A DNA stretch of 64,000 nucleotides from Lytechinus variegatus (GCF_018143015.1 NC_054746.1:39620687-39684686); one strand, 5' to 3'; shown: positions 47,201 to 58,184, counted from the stretch's first letter. A program made the numbers and translations. The notes: generated by a model not told the origin, from the letters alone.

Positions 47201-50200
47201 ATATCAATTGTTTTTCGCCCAGATTTGGATATGTTGTAGTTTAGAATGTACTCTTTCTCTTAGTTAACATGAATTTTCGTTTTGAGAAATGCATCATTGC
47301 TTAAAACAGCAATGAAAAGAGGCATGTCATTTTTCCTCATTTTGCGTGTAATCTCTATGGGACATGGCTTTTTCTCAAAACTGGATTCGACATTCCTTTA
47401 TTTCGTGAGCCATATCTCTAGTTTTGTCTCACCTGCGAAGCAAAGTGAGACTATAGGCGCCACTTTTCCGACGGCGGCGGCGGCGTCAACATCAAATCTT
47501 AACCTGACGTTAAGTTTTTGAAATGACATAACTTAGAAAGTATATGGACCTAGTTAAAGGGGAAGTTCACCCTGACAAAAAGTTTATTGTAAAAATAGCA
47601 AAAAAATAATAAGAAATATTGCCGAAGGTTTGAGAAAAATTCATCAAGTAATTAAAAAGTTATTAGAATTTCAATTATTTGATTTGTGACGTCATATGCG
47701 AGCAGCATTCTTACATAGCGAATGGTAAAAAATCAATGAAATGTCATTTTCTCAGAAAATTCACAATGGTTTTCACTGTACCTTTTGTATGTCAATAGAC
47801 AAATCATTTCACACCCAATCATGAATAGAAAACAAAATTAAGTCATCAGGAAACATACAAAATTTGAAATTCATGCATTTTATATTACATAACACATGGG
47901 GCAGCTGCTCGTTTATGACGTCACAAATCCAAAACTTTGAACTCTAATAACTTTCTTACTCTTTAACGGATTTTCCTCAAACCTTCACCAATATTTTTTA
48001 CTATTTTTTCTGATATTTTTACAACAAAGTTTTCTTCAGGGTGAACTTCCCCTTTAATAAAACTTGGCCATAAGGTTAATCAAGTATTACTGAACATCCT
48101 ATTAGAGTTTCATGTCACATGACCAAGGTCAAAGGTCATTTAGGGTCAATGAACTTAGACCATGTTGGAGGAATCAACATCGAAATCTTAACCTGAGGTT
48201 AAGTTTTTGAAATGTCATCATAACTTAGAAAATATATGGACCTAGTTCATGAAACTTGGACATAAGGTTAATCAAGTATCACTGAACATCCTGCATGAGT
48301 TTCACGTCACATGACCAAGGTCAAAGGTCATTTAGGGTCAATGAACTTTGGCCGAATTGGGGATATCTGTTGAATTCCCATCATAACTTTGAAAGTTTAT
48401 GGATCTGATTCATGAAACTTGGACATAATAGTAATCAAGCATCACTGAACATTTTATGCAAGTTTCAGGTCTCATGATTAAGGTCAAAGGTCATTTAGGG
48501 TCAATGAACTTTGGCCGAATGGGGGTATCTGTTGAATTACCATCATAACTTTGAATGTTTATTGGTCTAGTTCATTAAACTTGGACATTAGAGTAATCAA
48601 GTATCACTGAACATCCTGTGCGTGTTTCAGGTCACATGTCAAAGGTCAATGAACTTTGGCCGAATTGGGTGTATCTGTTGAATTACCATCATAACTTTGA
48701 AAGTTTATGGATCTGATTCATGAAACTTGTACATAAGAGTAATCAAGTATCACTGAACATCCTGTTCCAGTTTCAGGTCACATGATCAAGGTCAAATGTC
48801 ATGTAAGGTCAATGAACTTTGGCCATGTTGGGTTTTTTTGTTGAATAACCATCATATCTCTGTAAGTTTATTGGTCTAGTTCATAAAAAGTGGACATAAG
48901 AGTAACCATGTATCACTGAACATCTTGTGCGAGTTAGAGTAGTATTCAAAGTCAGCACTGCTGCTATATTGAACCGCGTGATGCAGGTGAGACGGCCAGA
49001 GGCATTCCACTTGTTTAGTGTCACTTTTCCCTGAGCTTTTAGTATGATGTAGCTGAGATCCTAAGCTTTCGCCATTGTGCCCTCCATTTTTTGATCAGAT
49101 GCCGGGATCATGCATGTTTTTCATTTGCAAAATTGGAATTGTAATTCTCAAAATTGCTTACGTGTAATCTCTATGGGGAATATCGTGGCTCAATGGATAA
49201 CGCATTTGACTTGCTTTCTCGAGGGCGGAGGTTCGAGTCCTGGGGTAAACTAGATGACTTTTTTTTCCATTTTGTTTTTCTTTTTACCACCTCGTACATC
49301 AGGGATTCGATTTTAAGGCGCGCGAGAGCGATCGCGCGCTACATGCGCGCCTTAATCCATTTTTGGTAGCGCGATTAATAGCGCGCCTCGCGATCGTTGA
49401 CCTGCGCGGAAATGCCTAAAGTCGCCCTCGAAATCACCCAAAATCATGCTTATTGCCGAGTGAATAACAACTCAATATGCTCGAGCTCCGCTTACCATTT
49501 AAAAATAATCCAAAAACCAACACTCAAGTCATGAATAATCCTTAAAAATAGCGCGAGTAGCGCAGTTTCAAATGCCGACGTTGCGTTATTTTTTCTGTAC
49601 CACGTATTTCCATACACATGGTACCAACTACGGAAAAAAAAAATCAATGCAACGGTCGGGAAACAGTTGCATGTATAGGGGTCCATTATGACTACCACCA
49701 TGTGCAATTTCGAATGCACATATTTCCCATACAGATATCACGATTCTGTGATTAAATAATTCGAATTACACAGGAAATAAATCCCTGAGACTTGTAACCT
49801 AGCATTGGTGAGTTGTCATTCGGCTTTGCTTTTCAAAACGGCTTAGGCCTATTAACTTCCAAAATAAGTTACCTTATTTATTAATTATGACTAAAAAATC
49901 ATTTATTTTCTTTTCTAGGGGATGAGGTATTATATCAGACAATTAATCATCAAACAAAGCTCCATCTATTTTACAAGGCTGGCAGCAGGCTCACGCATTG
50001 GCGCTTTTACTAGCTAGCCAGTTAGAGCTCTGTCTCTGCCAGAGCTCTGGGGGACAATTCACTCAGTAAAGGCCTCAATGATGGTGATTTTCTGTTTCAG
50101 ACAGAGTTTACATTTCATGAATATTATTCAAAACTGCCAATAAAGTTTGATGATTTCTTCATTGTCATGTATATTTAAGTTCTTAATGAATACATTCTCA

Positions 50201-53200
50201 CAGAATTTAGACTCCCCAATAGAGAAATGAAATTTTCATGGAGATCTGCGTTTTCAAAGAACTTCAGCAAAAGTTAGGGGATGTGGGCCTTTATTACATG
50301 TACATGGCTGAGTACAAGGTATTGTACTGGAATAGATGGAGTAGAAATTAGATATTGAATTCATTTATATCCAAGTCCAACTCACAGTCACACACACACG
50401 CACTCACCCACACACACCCACATCCACCCACATGGCCACATCCAAGATTCTAAGCATGAAAAATAACATAAATAATAATAATAAATCATACAATATTGAA
50501 CAAAAATTAATAATTCATTGACAAGTGAACAGGTATATCCAAGTCACACACACACACGCACTCACCCACACACACCCACATCCAAGATTCTAAGCATGAA
50601 AAATAACTTTAAAAATCATACAATATTGAACAAAAAGTAATAATTCATTAATAACTGAACAGGTATATTTTTTTTTAATAATATTTTTATTTTCTTCCTC
50701 TTTCAAAACAATAAGTTGACAATCACAATTCATATAAATAAAGATTCTTTGCAAGTATACAATCAATTAACAATCAAACAAATAAATATATCAATATCAA
50801 TTAGATTACAAATATTTTTAAAATGATTACAAATGAAATCAAACCGCCAAATTTCTCTTCTATAACAATATGAAACTTTTAAGAGAAAAAAAATTACCTC
50901 AATATCATGTTAATATCAAAATTATGTCAAATCAAATAAGAAACTCTACAAGCCTTCAAGAGGAAGATTACATATATATGTTTCACTCACCCAAGCACCC
51001 CACACTCCCTACCACACAATATACCACCCCCCCCCCAAATAAAAAAAACAAAAAAAAAAAAACACACACACGCCCTCACAAACACAGAAGACCCCCCCCC
51101 CTCCCAGGCAGCAAACATACCATAGCACACTCGCATTCACATATATCCAAGTCCAACTCACAGTCACACACACGCACTCACCCACACACACCCACATCCA
51201 AGATTCTAAGCATGAAAAATAACTTTAAAAATCATACAATATTGAACAAAAAGTAATAATTCATTAATAAGTGAACAGGTATTCCTCAAAATACAAAAAA
51301 GTAGCATTTAAAAAGAGCCCCCGAAATGCAAAAGTAGCCCCCGAAATTTGCCAAAAAAATTTAAAATGGAGCCCCTGAAAAAAAAAAATTGTTAGTTACT
51401 CAACTTTAAGCCAAAGTCAAACCTAACTCAAACAGGTTTTGATAACACACAATCTAATTACAAAACATTGTAAAACAATTACAAATACTTCCTTTGGTTG
51501 TTGATTGTAACTTTATAGTACATACATTTCCTCCATCTGTTTTGTTAATTGGACAAAAAGCTCCCCTTGTATGTTGAAGAAGAGCTTTTTGCAGTGCTCC
51601 TCTACCACTCTCCTTAAAAGATCTAGGAGAGCTATTTATTGCTCCCCTCATAATTATAAAACTGAGTCCCTGGTACATGATCCTTTATGATAATTTAAAG
51701 GTACAAAAGTTAAAATTTAGCAAGATAAAACAGATTATAATTACTTTTTTCATATCGCATGTATTGTCATACATCAAAGAGACCCTTTTACAGTGCTTTA
51801 TCATCTCCCGTCTTTCACAAGTATTCTATCCATAATGAACATTCAATTGTCATCATGATGATCAAATTGATCTGCATGAACATGGTAATAGTGATCATGA
51901 TGGCGAGAATAAAGACAGACCACCTAATTCGTCCGCATGACGAATTAAATTCTAGTTTTATGTGTTGCTGTTGTTTCTTTTAACTTTCAGAGACAATGTG
52001 ATGATCATGTGATGAGTTATCACAATTTTAAAACCATATTTCATATCATTTACAGCATACTTTTCAATTATCCATGAAAACTTACTTTTTAGCCTACCAG
52101 ACTGAGTGACAGAATGTACATTGTTGTTATTCTATGAAAAGTTTCCTATATTCAACCTTAATCTTAAATAAGCGTCAGTTTTAGTCAGCAGTCAATTCAT
52201 TGGCATGGTTTCATATATGAGTGGTGCATTACACCACACCAAAGGACAAATCTAACACATAGATTAGAATTTCGTACAACAAAAAAAATCAAAGATTTAG
52301 GTTGATCATAGCCAACTATTTTCAAGTCAAGAAAACTTGCTGTGTTTTGTTAATTAACATCAACTGATGTCAGTTTTCAATGTAGACATAGGAGCCCTTG
52401 AAAACAACACACTCATGAATGACTTGACTAGACCAATTTTTCCATCTGTTACCATAACTTGTTTATAATTGATTCTATTAATAATAATAAATGATGATAA
52501 TAACTAGCATTTAGTATGCTCTCCATAGTTAACTATATCACAGCATTTACAAACGATTTAAAACAAAAGTACATAATAATTACAATACAAATACATACAA
52601 AAGAAATTAATCGGAAAAGAGGTATGTTTTTAGAAGTTTCATAAATTGATCTGAAGAGTTTGATGTTTAATGAAAGTGGGGATGTTGTTCCATTCTATAG
52701 AAGCAGTAACACTAAATGTGCGATCACCTGTTTTTGCACGAGTTTTGGGTATGGCAAGCAAATATGGGTCTTTGGATGAACGGAGATTAGGGCGAGTTTG
52801 TCTATGGGAAGCAAGGCTATCTTTGATATATTTTGGCATCTGGTTATTAATTAGCAGCGATGGCAGTAATAAATCCAAAGTTTTTCATCCTTGAGGTTTT
52901 TTTTTTATGTAAACGTGGGTGGTTTGCTTTACCTCTCACTCACAGTAATTGCCCTTACTACTCCCTAATGCTTTATTCTGTGCCCCCTCTATTCTCAACC
53001 CAATTTTCCTAATCAACTCCACTTGCTTCATTATTTCTGTTGGTCACCCCTATCCTCTGAGAAACCCATCTCATACTCAAAATCATGTATTAAGTACATG
53101 TTTACTTTTTGCAGGATGTTGGTTATCTTAATTTGAATTAAAAAGGCATCGAGCGCCAAGTCAAAGTCACTCATGAACTTCTACATCAATTAATATAATG

Positions 53201-54615
53201 TCTTCATCACTTTAATGAATGCTTGCTTGTTCTTTTCTTTCCAGTCTATCATGATATAGAGACAAATTTTGAAGTTACCAGAATTCGAATGAGGAAGCAG
53301 AACAAAGGTATGCCACTTACAGAATAATTCAAGCTTAGTGCATCTTTAGATTAAAGAAAAAAAATCAAATGAAACAGGGAATTTCTCCTTCATCACTTTG
53401 AAGTGATAGAACAGTAAGTTTCTTATATAAAGAAGTTTAGAATGTTGAGCACATCAATAATTAGATTTACAAGTAATGGTAGTAAAGTGAAGTGAAAAAG
53501 AAAATCAAGATAACAGTGTCATTGGTACAATCAAAATTGGTTGTCGAATTGATGAAGTTTATTTATTAATGTTAGAAAAATTGAGCAGGATTTTGAAGAA
53601 AGAAAAGGAATATTAACAAGTTTCAGGAAAATTGTTATGTTGGCTTGGTAAATATCGAATTTCCATTTTGATCATTAAAGCTCAGCTATTTTCATCAAGT
53701 TTTCTCTGTTTCCATTTCATGTGTTTTTTTTTCTTTCAGGATATGGGTTGAGATGTCATCGTGTTATAAAGGAGATCTGTAGATTAGCTGGAATAAAGGA
53801 TCTTTATGCCAGAGTGTATGGTTCTACTAATCCTATTAATCTAACTAGAGCTGCAATTAATGGTTTAGTTAACCAGGTGTGTATTATTGATATACATTAT
53901 TGTAAACCTCAAAAACATTCAGAATTCTGAGAAAAGAATATGAATTTAACAATCCCAAGCATTGTTTCCATAAAATTCATATTACCCCCTCACATTCTAT
54001 ATTTTTTTGAATGCCTGAAATGTAGTCATACCTTTAAATACTTATCTTAATCACATGGATATTTTTTAAAAGAATTCAGCACCATAAATTACAAGTTTAA
54101 TTTTCCATTGAAACTTAGAATACAAAATAAATTTGGGTGTAGGGTCATTACTGCTCTTGTACCAGTGATGACTTGTGTTAGGATGAATTCTAAGATTCTA
54201 ACTCGCGTACTACATTATCATTGTCATTTATCATTATTTCAAAAGATTTGCAATGTTCTCATTTGTTGTCCTGCCCTTACCAAACTTCTCTTCACCTTGA
54301 TATTTATGCCTCTTTCAGAACCAAATTCATGGTAAGGTTAGACTCAATATCTTATTCAATCTATCCATTCTCTCTTTTTATTCCCCTGTAAAGGAGACCC
54401 ATCAGCAGATAGCAGACAGGAAAGGTCTTCATGTTGTTGAGATGCGTCCAGAGCGTGGATGTCTCCCTATTGTAGTAGCATCACCAAAGAACAAGGAAAC
54501 AAGAACAGATGTAGATGAAGAGCCTTGGGATAAAGAGCTACCTCTAGAATGGAAAGAGGAAAAACCTAGGAAATTCGAAAGCAAATTTGTTCGAGAAGGA
54601 ACCATGATATTCTAG
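35214..54615 (+). CDS. MRPS5: Mitochondrial small ribosomal subunit protein uS5m
   Basis: Structural protein of the mitoribosome small subunit (bacterial S5 family), in the mitochondrial matrix. Coding exons: 35214-35271, 41603-41740, 44016-44141, 44560-44787, 45446-45571, 46197-46301, 53245-53307, 53740-53876 and 54394-54615. All have GT-AG borders with matching phases and give 400 residues (human 430). The first two exons encode a basic, Ser/Leu-rich likely mitochondrial presequence ([19 protein letters not shown] ...). The S5 N-terminal domain is in exons 5-6 ([20 protein letters not shown], the Gly-rich RNA-binding loop; [12 protein letters not shown]). The C-terminal domain is in exons 7-9, with [17 protein letters not shown] very close to bacterial S5 and [20 protein letters not shown]. 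Introns 1 and 6 are large and repeat-filled. Identity is very sure; alternative 5' exons cannot be excluded. Confidence 0.95.
35272..38460. other. MRPS5 intron 1, first half
   Basis: Non-coding. Contains a GTACCGTACGCTGCCCA block near 35597 that recurs inverted near 40620, a possible LINE-like 3' UTR (about 36510-37030, ending GAATAAACCTTGAA), an (AT)n microsatellite at 37051-37070 with a G-run after it, and a purine-rich tract at 38035-38235. No coding exon was recognised; the open frames here are short and without known motifs. Confidence 0.45.
38464..39179. repeat. GATC-rich foldback minisatellite, complete copy
   Basis: Near-perfect inverted ends: TATGGAAGCTTAAAAGTGCC at 38464, and its mirror GGCACTTTTAAGCTTCCATA to 39179, each followed inward by ACCGAGATGT and GATAATTATC. 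Between them lie about ten alternating inverted subunits (AGAGATGATCAGATGACAAG, GATCTCGTCATGTCGACATC). The right half is made of nearly identical units of about 60 bp, so it expanded recently. Confidence 0.85.
39340..40110. repeat. Diverged fragment of the X-box foldback repeat
   Basis: Carries GTTACCATGGCAAC (39359-39372), GTTACCATGGCAAT (39808-39821) and GTTGCCATGGCAAC (39981-39994) with surrounding words shared with the 397-bp unit (CATGCAGAACAC, AAATTTAATTT, GAGTTGGTCGAA). It is interrupted by a fragment of the DR1 family (39535-39600, CCAAAGTTCATTGACCTTAA). More diverged than the intron copy of TTL. Confidence 0.65.
41090..41226. repeat. Short foldback related to the TTAA MITE family
   Basis: TTAAAAGGGGAAGTGCATCC at 41090 pairs with GGATGAACTTCCCCTTTTAA ending near 41226. 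The arms of about 60 bp leave a short loop. The termini match the AGGGGAAGTTCACCCTG family (47554, 55373), so this is likely an internally deleted derivative. Confidence 0.75.
42338..43593 (+). repeat. DR1-bearing tandem repeat element, copy 1
   Basis: Starts TGTCTCACCTGCGAAGCAAA then GTGAGACTATAGGCGCC and a (CGG)n patch. About seven units of 150-190 bp follow, each with ATCATAACTTTGAAAGTTTA, AATCAAGTATCACTGAACAT, GGTCACATGACCAAGG and usually AGGTCAAAGGTCA. It ends GCAGGTGAGACGGCCAGAGG, CATTCCACTTGTT. Non-coding. The start GTCTCACCTGC and the GCAGGTGAGAC near the end are complementary. Confidence 0.85.
45636..45878. repeat. Near-perfect 243-bp palindrome in MRPS5 intron 5
   Basis: GTAGGAGAGACCGGGGTTAG on the left pairs with CTAACCCCAGTCTCCCCTAC on the right. 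Complementarity continues almost to the centre (TAACGCCTGTAAAATAAA / TTTATTTTACAGGCGTTA). Likely a foldback MITE; no coding content. TSD unclear. Confidence 0.85.
46302..47423. other. MRPS5 intron 6, first part: CpG-rich interspersed repeat
   Basis: AT-rich DNA with clusters of alternating CG (GACGCGCTCGTACGCGCGCG near 46668; TGTGCGCGCGCACATATTCG near 46770) and ATGACGTCATC-like words. From 46329, AGGTGGTCTGTCTTT resembles the subterminal part of the Helitron-like end at 51911, in minus sense. No coding exon seen. Confidence 0.45.
47424..49015 (+). repeat. DR1-bearing tandem repeat element, copy 2 (interrupted by a MITE)
   Basis: Same start, end and unit order as copy 1, about 85-95% alike by eye, but split by a TTAA MITE at 47554-48057. 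One unit has lost its DR1 (near 48635, CACATGTCAAAGGTC). The last ~250 bp to CATTCCACTTGTT closely match copy 1. Confidence 0.85.
47554..48057. mobile_element. TTAA-flanked foldback MITE inside the DR1 repeat
   Basis: The ends AGGGGAAGTTCACCCTGA and (TC)AGGGTGAACTTCCCCT are flanked by TTAA. The halves are largely complementary (GTGACGTCATATGCGAGCAG / CTGCTCGTTTATGACGTCAC). The host site is intact in copy 1 near 42471, which gives a clear empty-site comparison. Confidence 0.9.
49178..49252 (+). mobile_element. tRNA-like SINE head or tRNA pseudogene
   Basis: A box TGGCTCAATGG (49186-49196) and B box GGTTCGAGTCC (49230-49240) at normal tRNA spacing. The acceptor stem does not pair and only three of five T-stem pairs form, so this is not a working tRNA. 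The CG-rich body after it (49310-49400) may belong to the same SINE. Confidence 0.6.
49919..50165 (+). other. Candidate alternative terminal exon in MRPS5 intron 6
   Basis: A pyrimidine-rich acceptor (TTATTTTCTTTTCTAG) precedes 49919. In the phase left by exon 6 the frame reads [20 protein letters not shown] and stops at 50011-50013; AATAAA follows at 50139-50144. This could end a shorter MRPS5 transcript or be a chance or retroposed 3' end. I do not recognise the peptide. Confidence 0.25.
50355..51290. repeat. Triplicated segment with (CA)n microsatellites
   Basis: Three copies (about 50370-50530, 50532-50664, 51143-51282) of a block: TATCCAAGTCCAACTCACAG, CACACACACGCACTCACCC, ACATCCAAGATTCTAAGCAT, AATCATACAATATTGAACAA, TAATTCATTAATAA, GTGAACAGGTAT. 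The third is separated by about 480 bp of AT-rich DNA and C-runs. The long + frame at 50870-51256 is low complexity. Confidence 0.75.
51911..51956 (+). mobile_element. Helitron-type 3' end, copy 1
   Basis: A 9-bp-stem hairpin, TAATTCGTC / GACGAATTA (51925-51947), sits four bases before CTAG (51952-51955), which is followed by T. A hairpin just before CTRR with a T on the host side is the 3' signature of Helitrons. The 5' TC end was not located, so the length of the element is unknown. Confidence 0.6.
52490..52880 (-). mobile_element. 5'-truncated LINE 3' end (minus strand)
   Basis: On the minus strand 52878-52639 reads like the end of a LINE reverse-transcriptase ORF ([20 protein letters not shown], then [19 protein letters not shown]). 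A short 3' UTR and an ATT/ATA-rich tail near 52480-52500 follow. It is a different subfamily from the fragment at 18150; the last residues expected (…LKTYLF) are not in this frame, so it is decayed. Confidence 0.7.
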
Positions 54616-55372
54616 GGGATTCCACCCAAGTTTTTGCTTTATTGTCGGTGAAGGACATGGATACTTTCAGTTTGGTTTTTAGCCCAAATCATGAAGGTGA
54701 CTTTATGTAAGACTGTGTCAAGTCTAGAGAGATAGTTTGGTGATGAACAGCAGTCATGTCATCAATTAAAGCTCAAAATGAAATCAAATGCTTATGATGG
54801 AGGAACAGTTATTGTAATGGAATTGTAAGAGATGTAATGGATAATTTACTACATAAAATGACAAGGAGATGGTCACTGTTTGCACAATTTATACTTGTGT
54901 CTACTTTTGTCATATTCACGTTTCCAACCCACTGAGCCATACAAAAAGAAATATAATCCCATTATGGATAGATTTATCATTATTTTTGGCATCACCAAGT
55001 ATTTTGACAGTATGCAGTCCTCAAATGTACCCAAGGAATGTACCATTATTTTCCTCATTGCGTGATGATATTAATGATATCAATGTAAAAAATGCTTAAA
55101 ACTATTCAACTTGTCTTATAATTCTTGAATCTTTAACTCTCATAACAGAAGCAGAAAATCAGACAGTTAATAAGGAAGAAAATACATGTAATGTAAATTC
55201 AATTGTAAGATACTTGACCACCATCAACCAATCAATGTATTGGTATTGTGCCGTGCTTCACAGGATTGACAAGTCATCAAAATTGCATTACATATCACCA
55301 CTAGACTTTTGTAAGACTGAAACGTTGAATGATACTTGATTATAATTAACATTATTGACCCTTTTCCACAGC

Positions 55373-55868
55373 TTAAAGGGGAAGTTCACCCTGAATAAAA
55401 GTTTGTTGTGAAAATAGCAGAAAAAAATAATAAATGATATTAGAGAAGGTTTGAGGAAAATCCACTAAAGATTAAGAAAGTTATTAGAATTTAAAGTTAC
55501 GGATTTGTGACGTCATAAACAAGCAACTGCCCCATATGTTACGTTATATAAATGCATAGATTTCAATTTTTTATTGGTTCACAATAACTTATTGATGTTT
55601 TCTTAGAAACCAGTGTGAAATGATTTGTCTATTGATATAATGAAGGTACAGTAAAAACCACTTTCAATTGTCTGAGAAAATTTCAGTTTCATTGATTTTT
55701 TACCTTACTATATGGAGGAAAGCTGCATGCATATGACGTCACAAAACAAATAATTAAAATTTAATTACATGTACTTGTTTATTCTTTGATGGATTTTTCT
55801 CAAACCTACGGCAATATCTTTTTCTGCTATTACAATAAACATTTTGTCAGGGTGAACTTCCCCTTTAA
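55373..55868. mobile_element. TTAA-flanked foldback MITE (AGGGGAAGTTCACCCTG family)
   Basis: TTAA, AGGGGAAGTTCACCCTGAAT ... TCAGGGTGAACTTCCCCT, TTAA. Same family and nearly the same length as 47554-48057, with complementary halves. Confidence 0.9.
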
Positions 55869-56603
55869 CCCTATCTAGGCCGGGGTATTTGGGGAGTTCC
55901 TATGGCCGGGGGGGGGCCTCCCAGGCCCCCCCCCTAAGATCTCGGCCGTCGACCACACGGTCGCGGGTTGCCTGGGACATAATCTACAAGATTGTATAGT
56001 AATTTATTTCATGCGAATTGCTATTAAGTGATTATGCCAATTTATGCGTAATTAGTATGCAAAATCATACTTTTTCCTCTAACTCCTTAATAAAGCTCCA
56101 AATGTACTAATTTTTAGTATAGAAACTCTTTGTGGTGTCCTAAGCAAGTGTACATGAAAAAATTCATTATATCAAATCATTTTCTTATGTATTATATTGT
56201 TTTTTGCAATTTCTTATGTATTTCTTTTTTTTTACCTTTTGTTTTTCATTGTTTTTTCAATGAAATTTGTTGGGGACTCTTCTGTGATCTTAAAAAGCAT
56301 GACATGAATACATTTAGACCAGCAAAACTAAAAATAGTCATACATTTATGAATTTTGGTTGAAAACACAATTTGCATTGACTTTGTACACGAAATCACGT
56401 TTTTGAGCAATTTTCGGTCTGACATGCACTTACATAATGTTGCGTAATTTCGAAACCACATACCCGGGTGAAACAAAATTGGTCTCAAAAGTTGCGCAAG
56501 ACTTGAAAGTAAAAAGTCAGCGAGTCACGGTCAAAAAATATTGCACGATTTGTTGAGGGGGGCCTCCGAGGCCCCCCCCCCCCCCCGGCCTAGACAGGGT
56601 TAA
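55865..56603. mobile_element. TTAACCCTATCTAGG-type MITE abutting the previous MITE
   Basis: The ends TTAACCCTATCTAGGCCGG and CCGGCCTAGACAGGGTTAA; its first TTAA is the last TTAA of the preceding element. The interior is very like copy 1 at 2922-3582, including the poly-G/poly-C subterminal runs and a shared 60-70-codon minus-strand open frame. Confidence 0.9.
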
Positions 56604-57458
56604 GACAGGCCTGACAAGTTGCATGATAACAAGAGTGCCATTACTGAACTAAGTTATTATGGGGGATGAATTCTCCTGTGGGATTATAAACTTCATATAT
56701 CTGTAGATAATTACTCTCTGTAGATAATTACTCTCTTTAAAACGAGTATACTACATTGAATTGTAATAAAGATTAAATATTTCATGCTCATCTTGATCAG
56801 ATGTGGTAATGAATGGTGGTGTTCTTTTGTTTTGTTGGGTTTTTTAAAATTGATATGAACCATTGACCTTGGTGTACTTTCCCTTCTACTTCTTTTTAGA
56901 GATTTAGTATCATTAAATCATAGACGGTCCTATTTTATAGAATCAGTTATGACAACATTGAGGTAATTGATGACAGTCACTGAAATGGTAGCACTTGATA
57001 GGTTGGTGGCAATTTTTTCATATAAAATTTTCAATTTATTATTGATAAGATTCATTAGAACACGGCCCTGTTCAGTGATGAATTGTGTGGAAGGGAAGTA
57101 TCCTTGATTTTTGAAAATATGATCTTGTAATGATCCAATTTCACACGAGGCTTAAACCCCACCAAGGCACTAAAAGCTAATATCACACTGTGTATGTTCC
57201 AATTTCATAGTATTTGTTTGTGTGCACTTGTGCAACTCGTTGTTATTTGAGAGCCCTTCAAATAAAAAACAAGGATTTCTTACTAATGTGAATATGGGCC
57301 TTCAGGCTTTAATATTAGTCCTACAATCATTGAATTGTTTCTCTGACTTCCCCATTTAAACAAATTAATTGTAACCAGGAAATCAATATCAGGGTGAACT
57401 TGTTTTTTTTCTGACAAGAGGACATCCATGCGATTAAAGTTCTGCACCAAATAAAGTC

Positions 57459-58184
57459 TTAAAGTCAAGTCCACCCCAGAAAAATGTTGATATATAACAC
57501 TGAAAATTTCCTCAAAATCGGATTTAAAATCAGAAAGTTATGAAATTTTAAAATTTCGCTTATTTTATACAAAACAGTGATATTCACAAATCAGTGACAT
57601 GCAAATATGATGGACAATGATGTCCCTCACTATAACTTTTTTTTTTGAATTATACAGTATTTCATTTTTTTAAACAGATTTGACAAAAGGGAAAAACTTG
57701 ACAGAACCATATAGTATTAAACAATGCTCATTCCACATGTTCAGGGAGGAATTAATCATTGTTTAACTTGACCAAGAGAAAATCATTTTTCATAATTCAT
57801 ATAATATACAAAAGTATTGAGTAGATGACATCATCAGTCTTTTCATTTGCATACCAACCAGGTGGGCGTTTCATATAATAAAGCTGTTCGTAAGTTAAGA
57901 AGAACGACTGGTGTACCTTTGTGGAAAATGGTATATTCATTGGCGATGGTTAAGCGCGTATGAAAGGTTAATCAGTCTTTCTTAAAATCGCTCTTAACTT
58001 ACGAACAGCTTTATGAAATGGCCCCCAGGATGTGCATTCAACTGTTTTATGAAATTAAGGGAAATTTAAATTGTAATTTTCTTATTTTTTCGTCTGTTTT
58101 TTATGAAATTTTCAGTGTTAAGCTTGTTGGATTTTTCTCTTTTAGTTAAAATAAACTTTTTGCTGGGGTTGACTTGTCCTTTAA
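57459..58184. mobile_element. TTAA-flanked foldback MITE with nested palindrome
   Basis: TTAAAGTCAAGTCCACCCCA at 57459 pairs with TGCTGGGGTTGACTTGTCCT then TTAA at 58184. The ends are inverted and flanked by TTAA. Inside, 57864-58024 is a separate foldback: TTCATATAATAAAGCTGTTC then GTAAGTTAAGA, mirrored by TCTTAACTTACGAACAGC and TTTATGAAATGGCCC. The inner one is likely a later insertion. Confidence 0.8.

Larger units (their letters stand above)
54616..56770 (+). other. MRPS5 3' region with two candidate poly(A) signals
   Basis: ATTAAA at 54765-54770 would give a 3' UTR of about 170 bp; AATAAA at 56765-56770 would give one of about 2.2 kb containing two TTAA MITEs. The nearer site is the simpler reading. 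Confidence 0.45.

Noticed and set aside
49178-49252. Functional tRNA gene
   Set aside because: A and B boxes are good, but the acceptor stem (AATATCG against GGTAAAC) does not pair and the T stem is broken, so it is kept as a SINE head or pseudogene.
50870-51256. 128-codon + strand frame
   Set aside because: Low-complexity translation of (CA)n, C-runs and A-runs ([20 protein letters not shown]-like). No domain.
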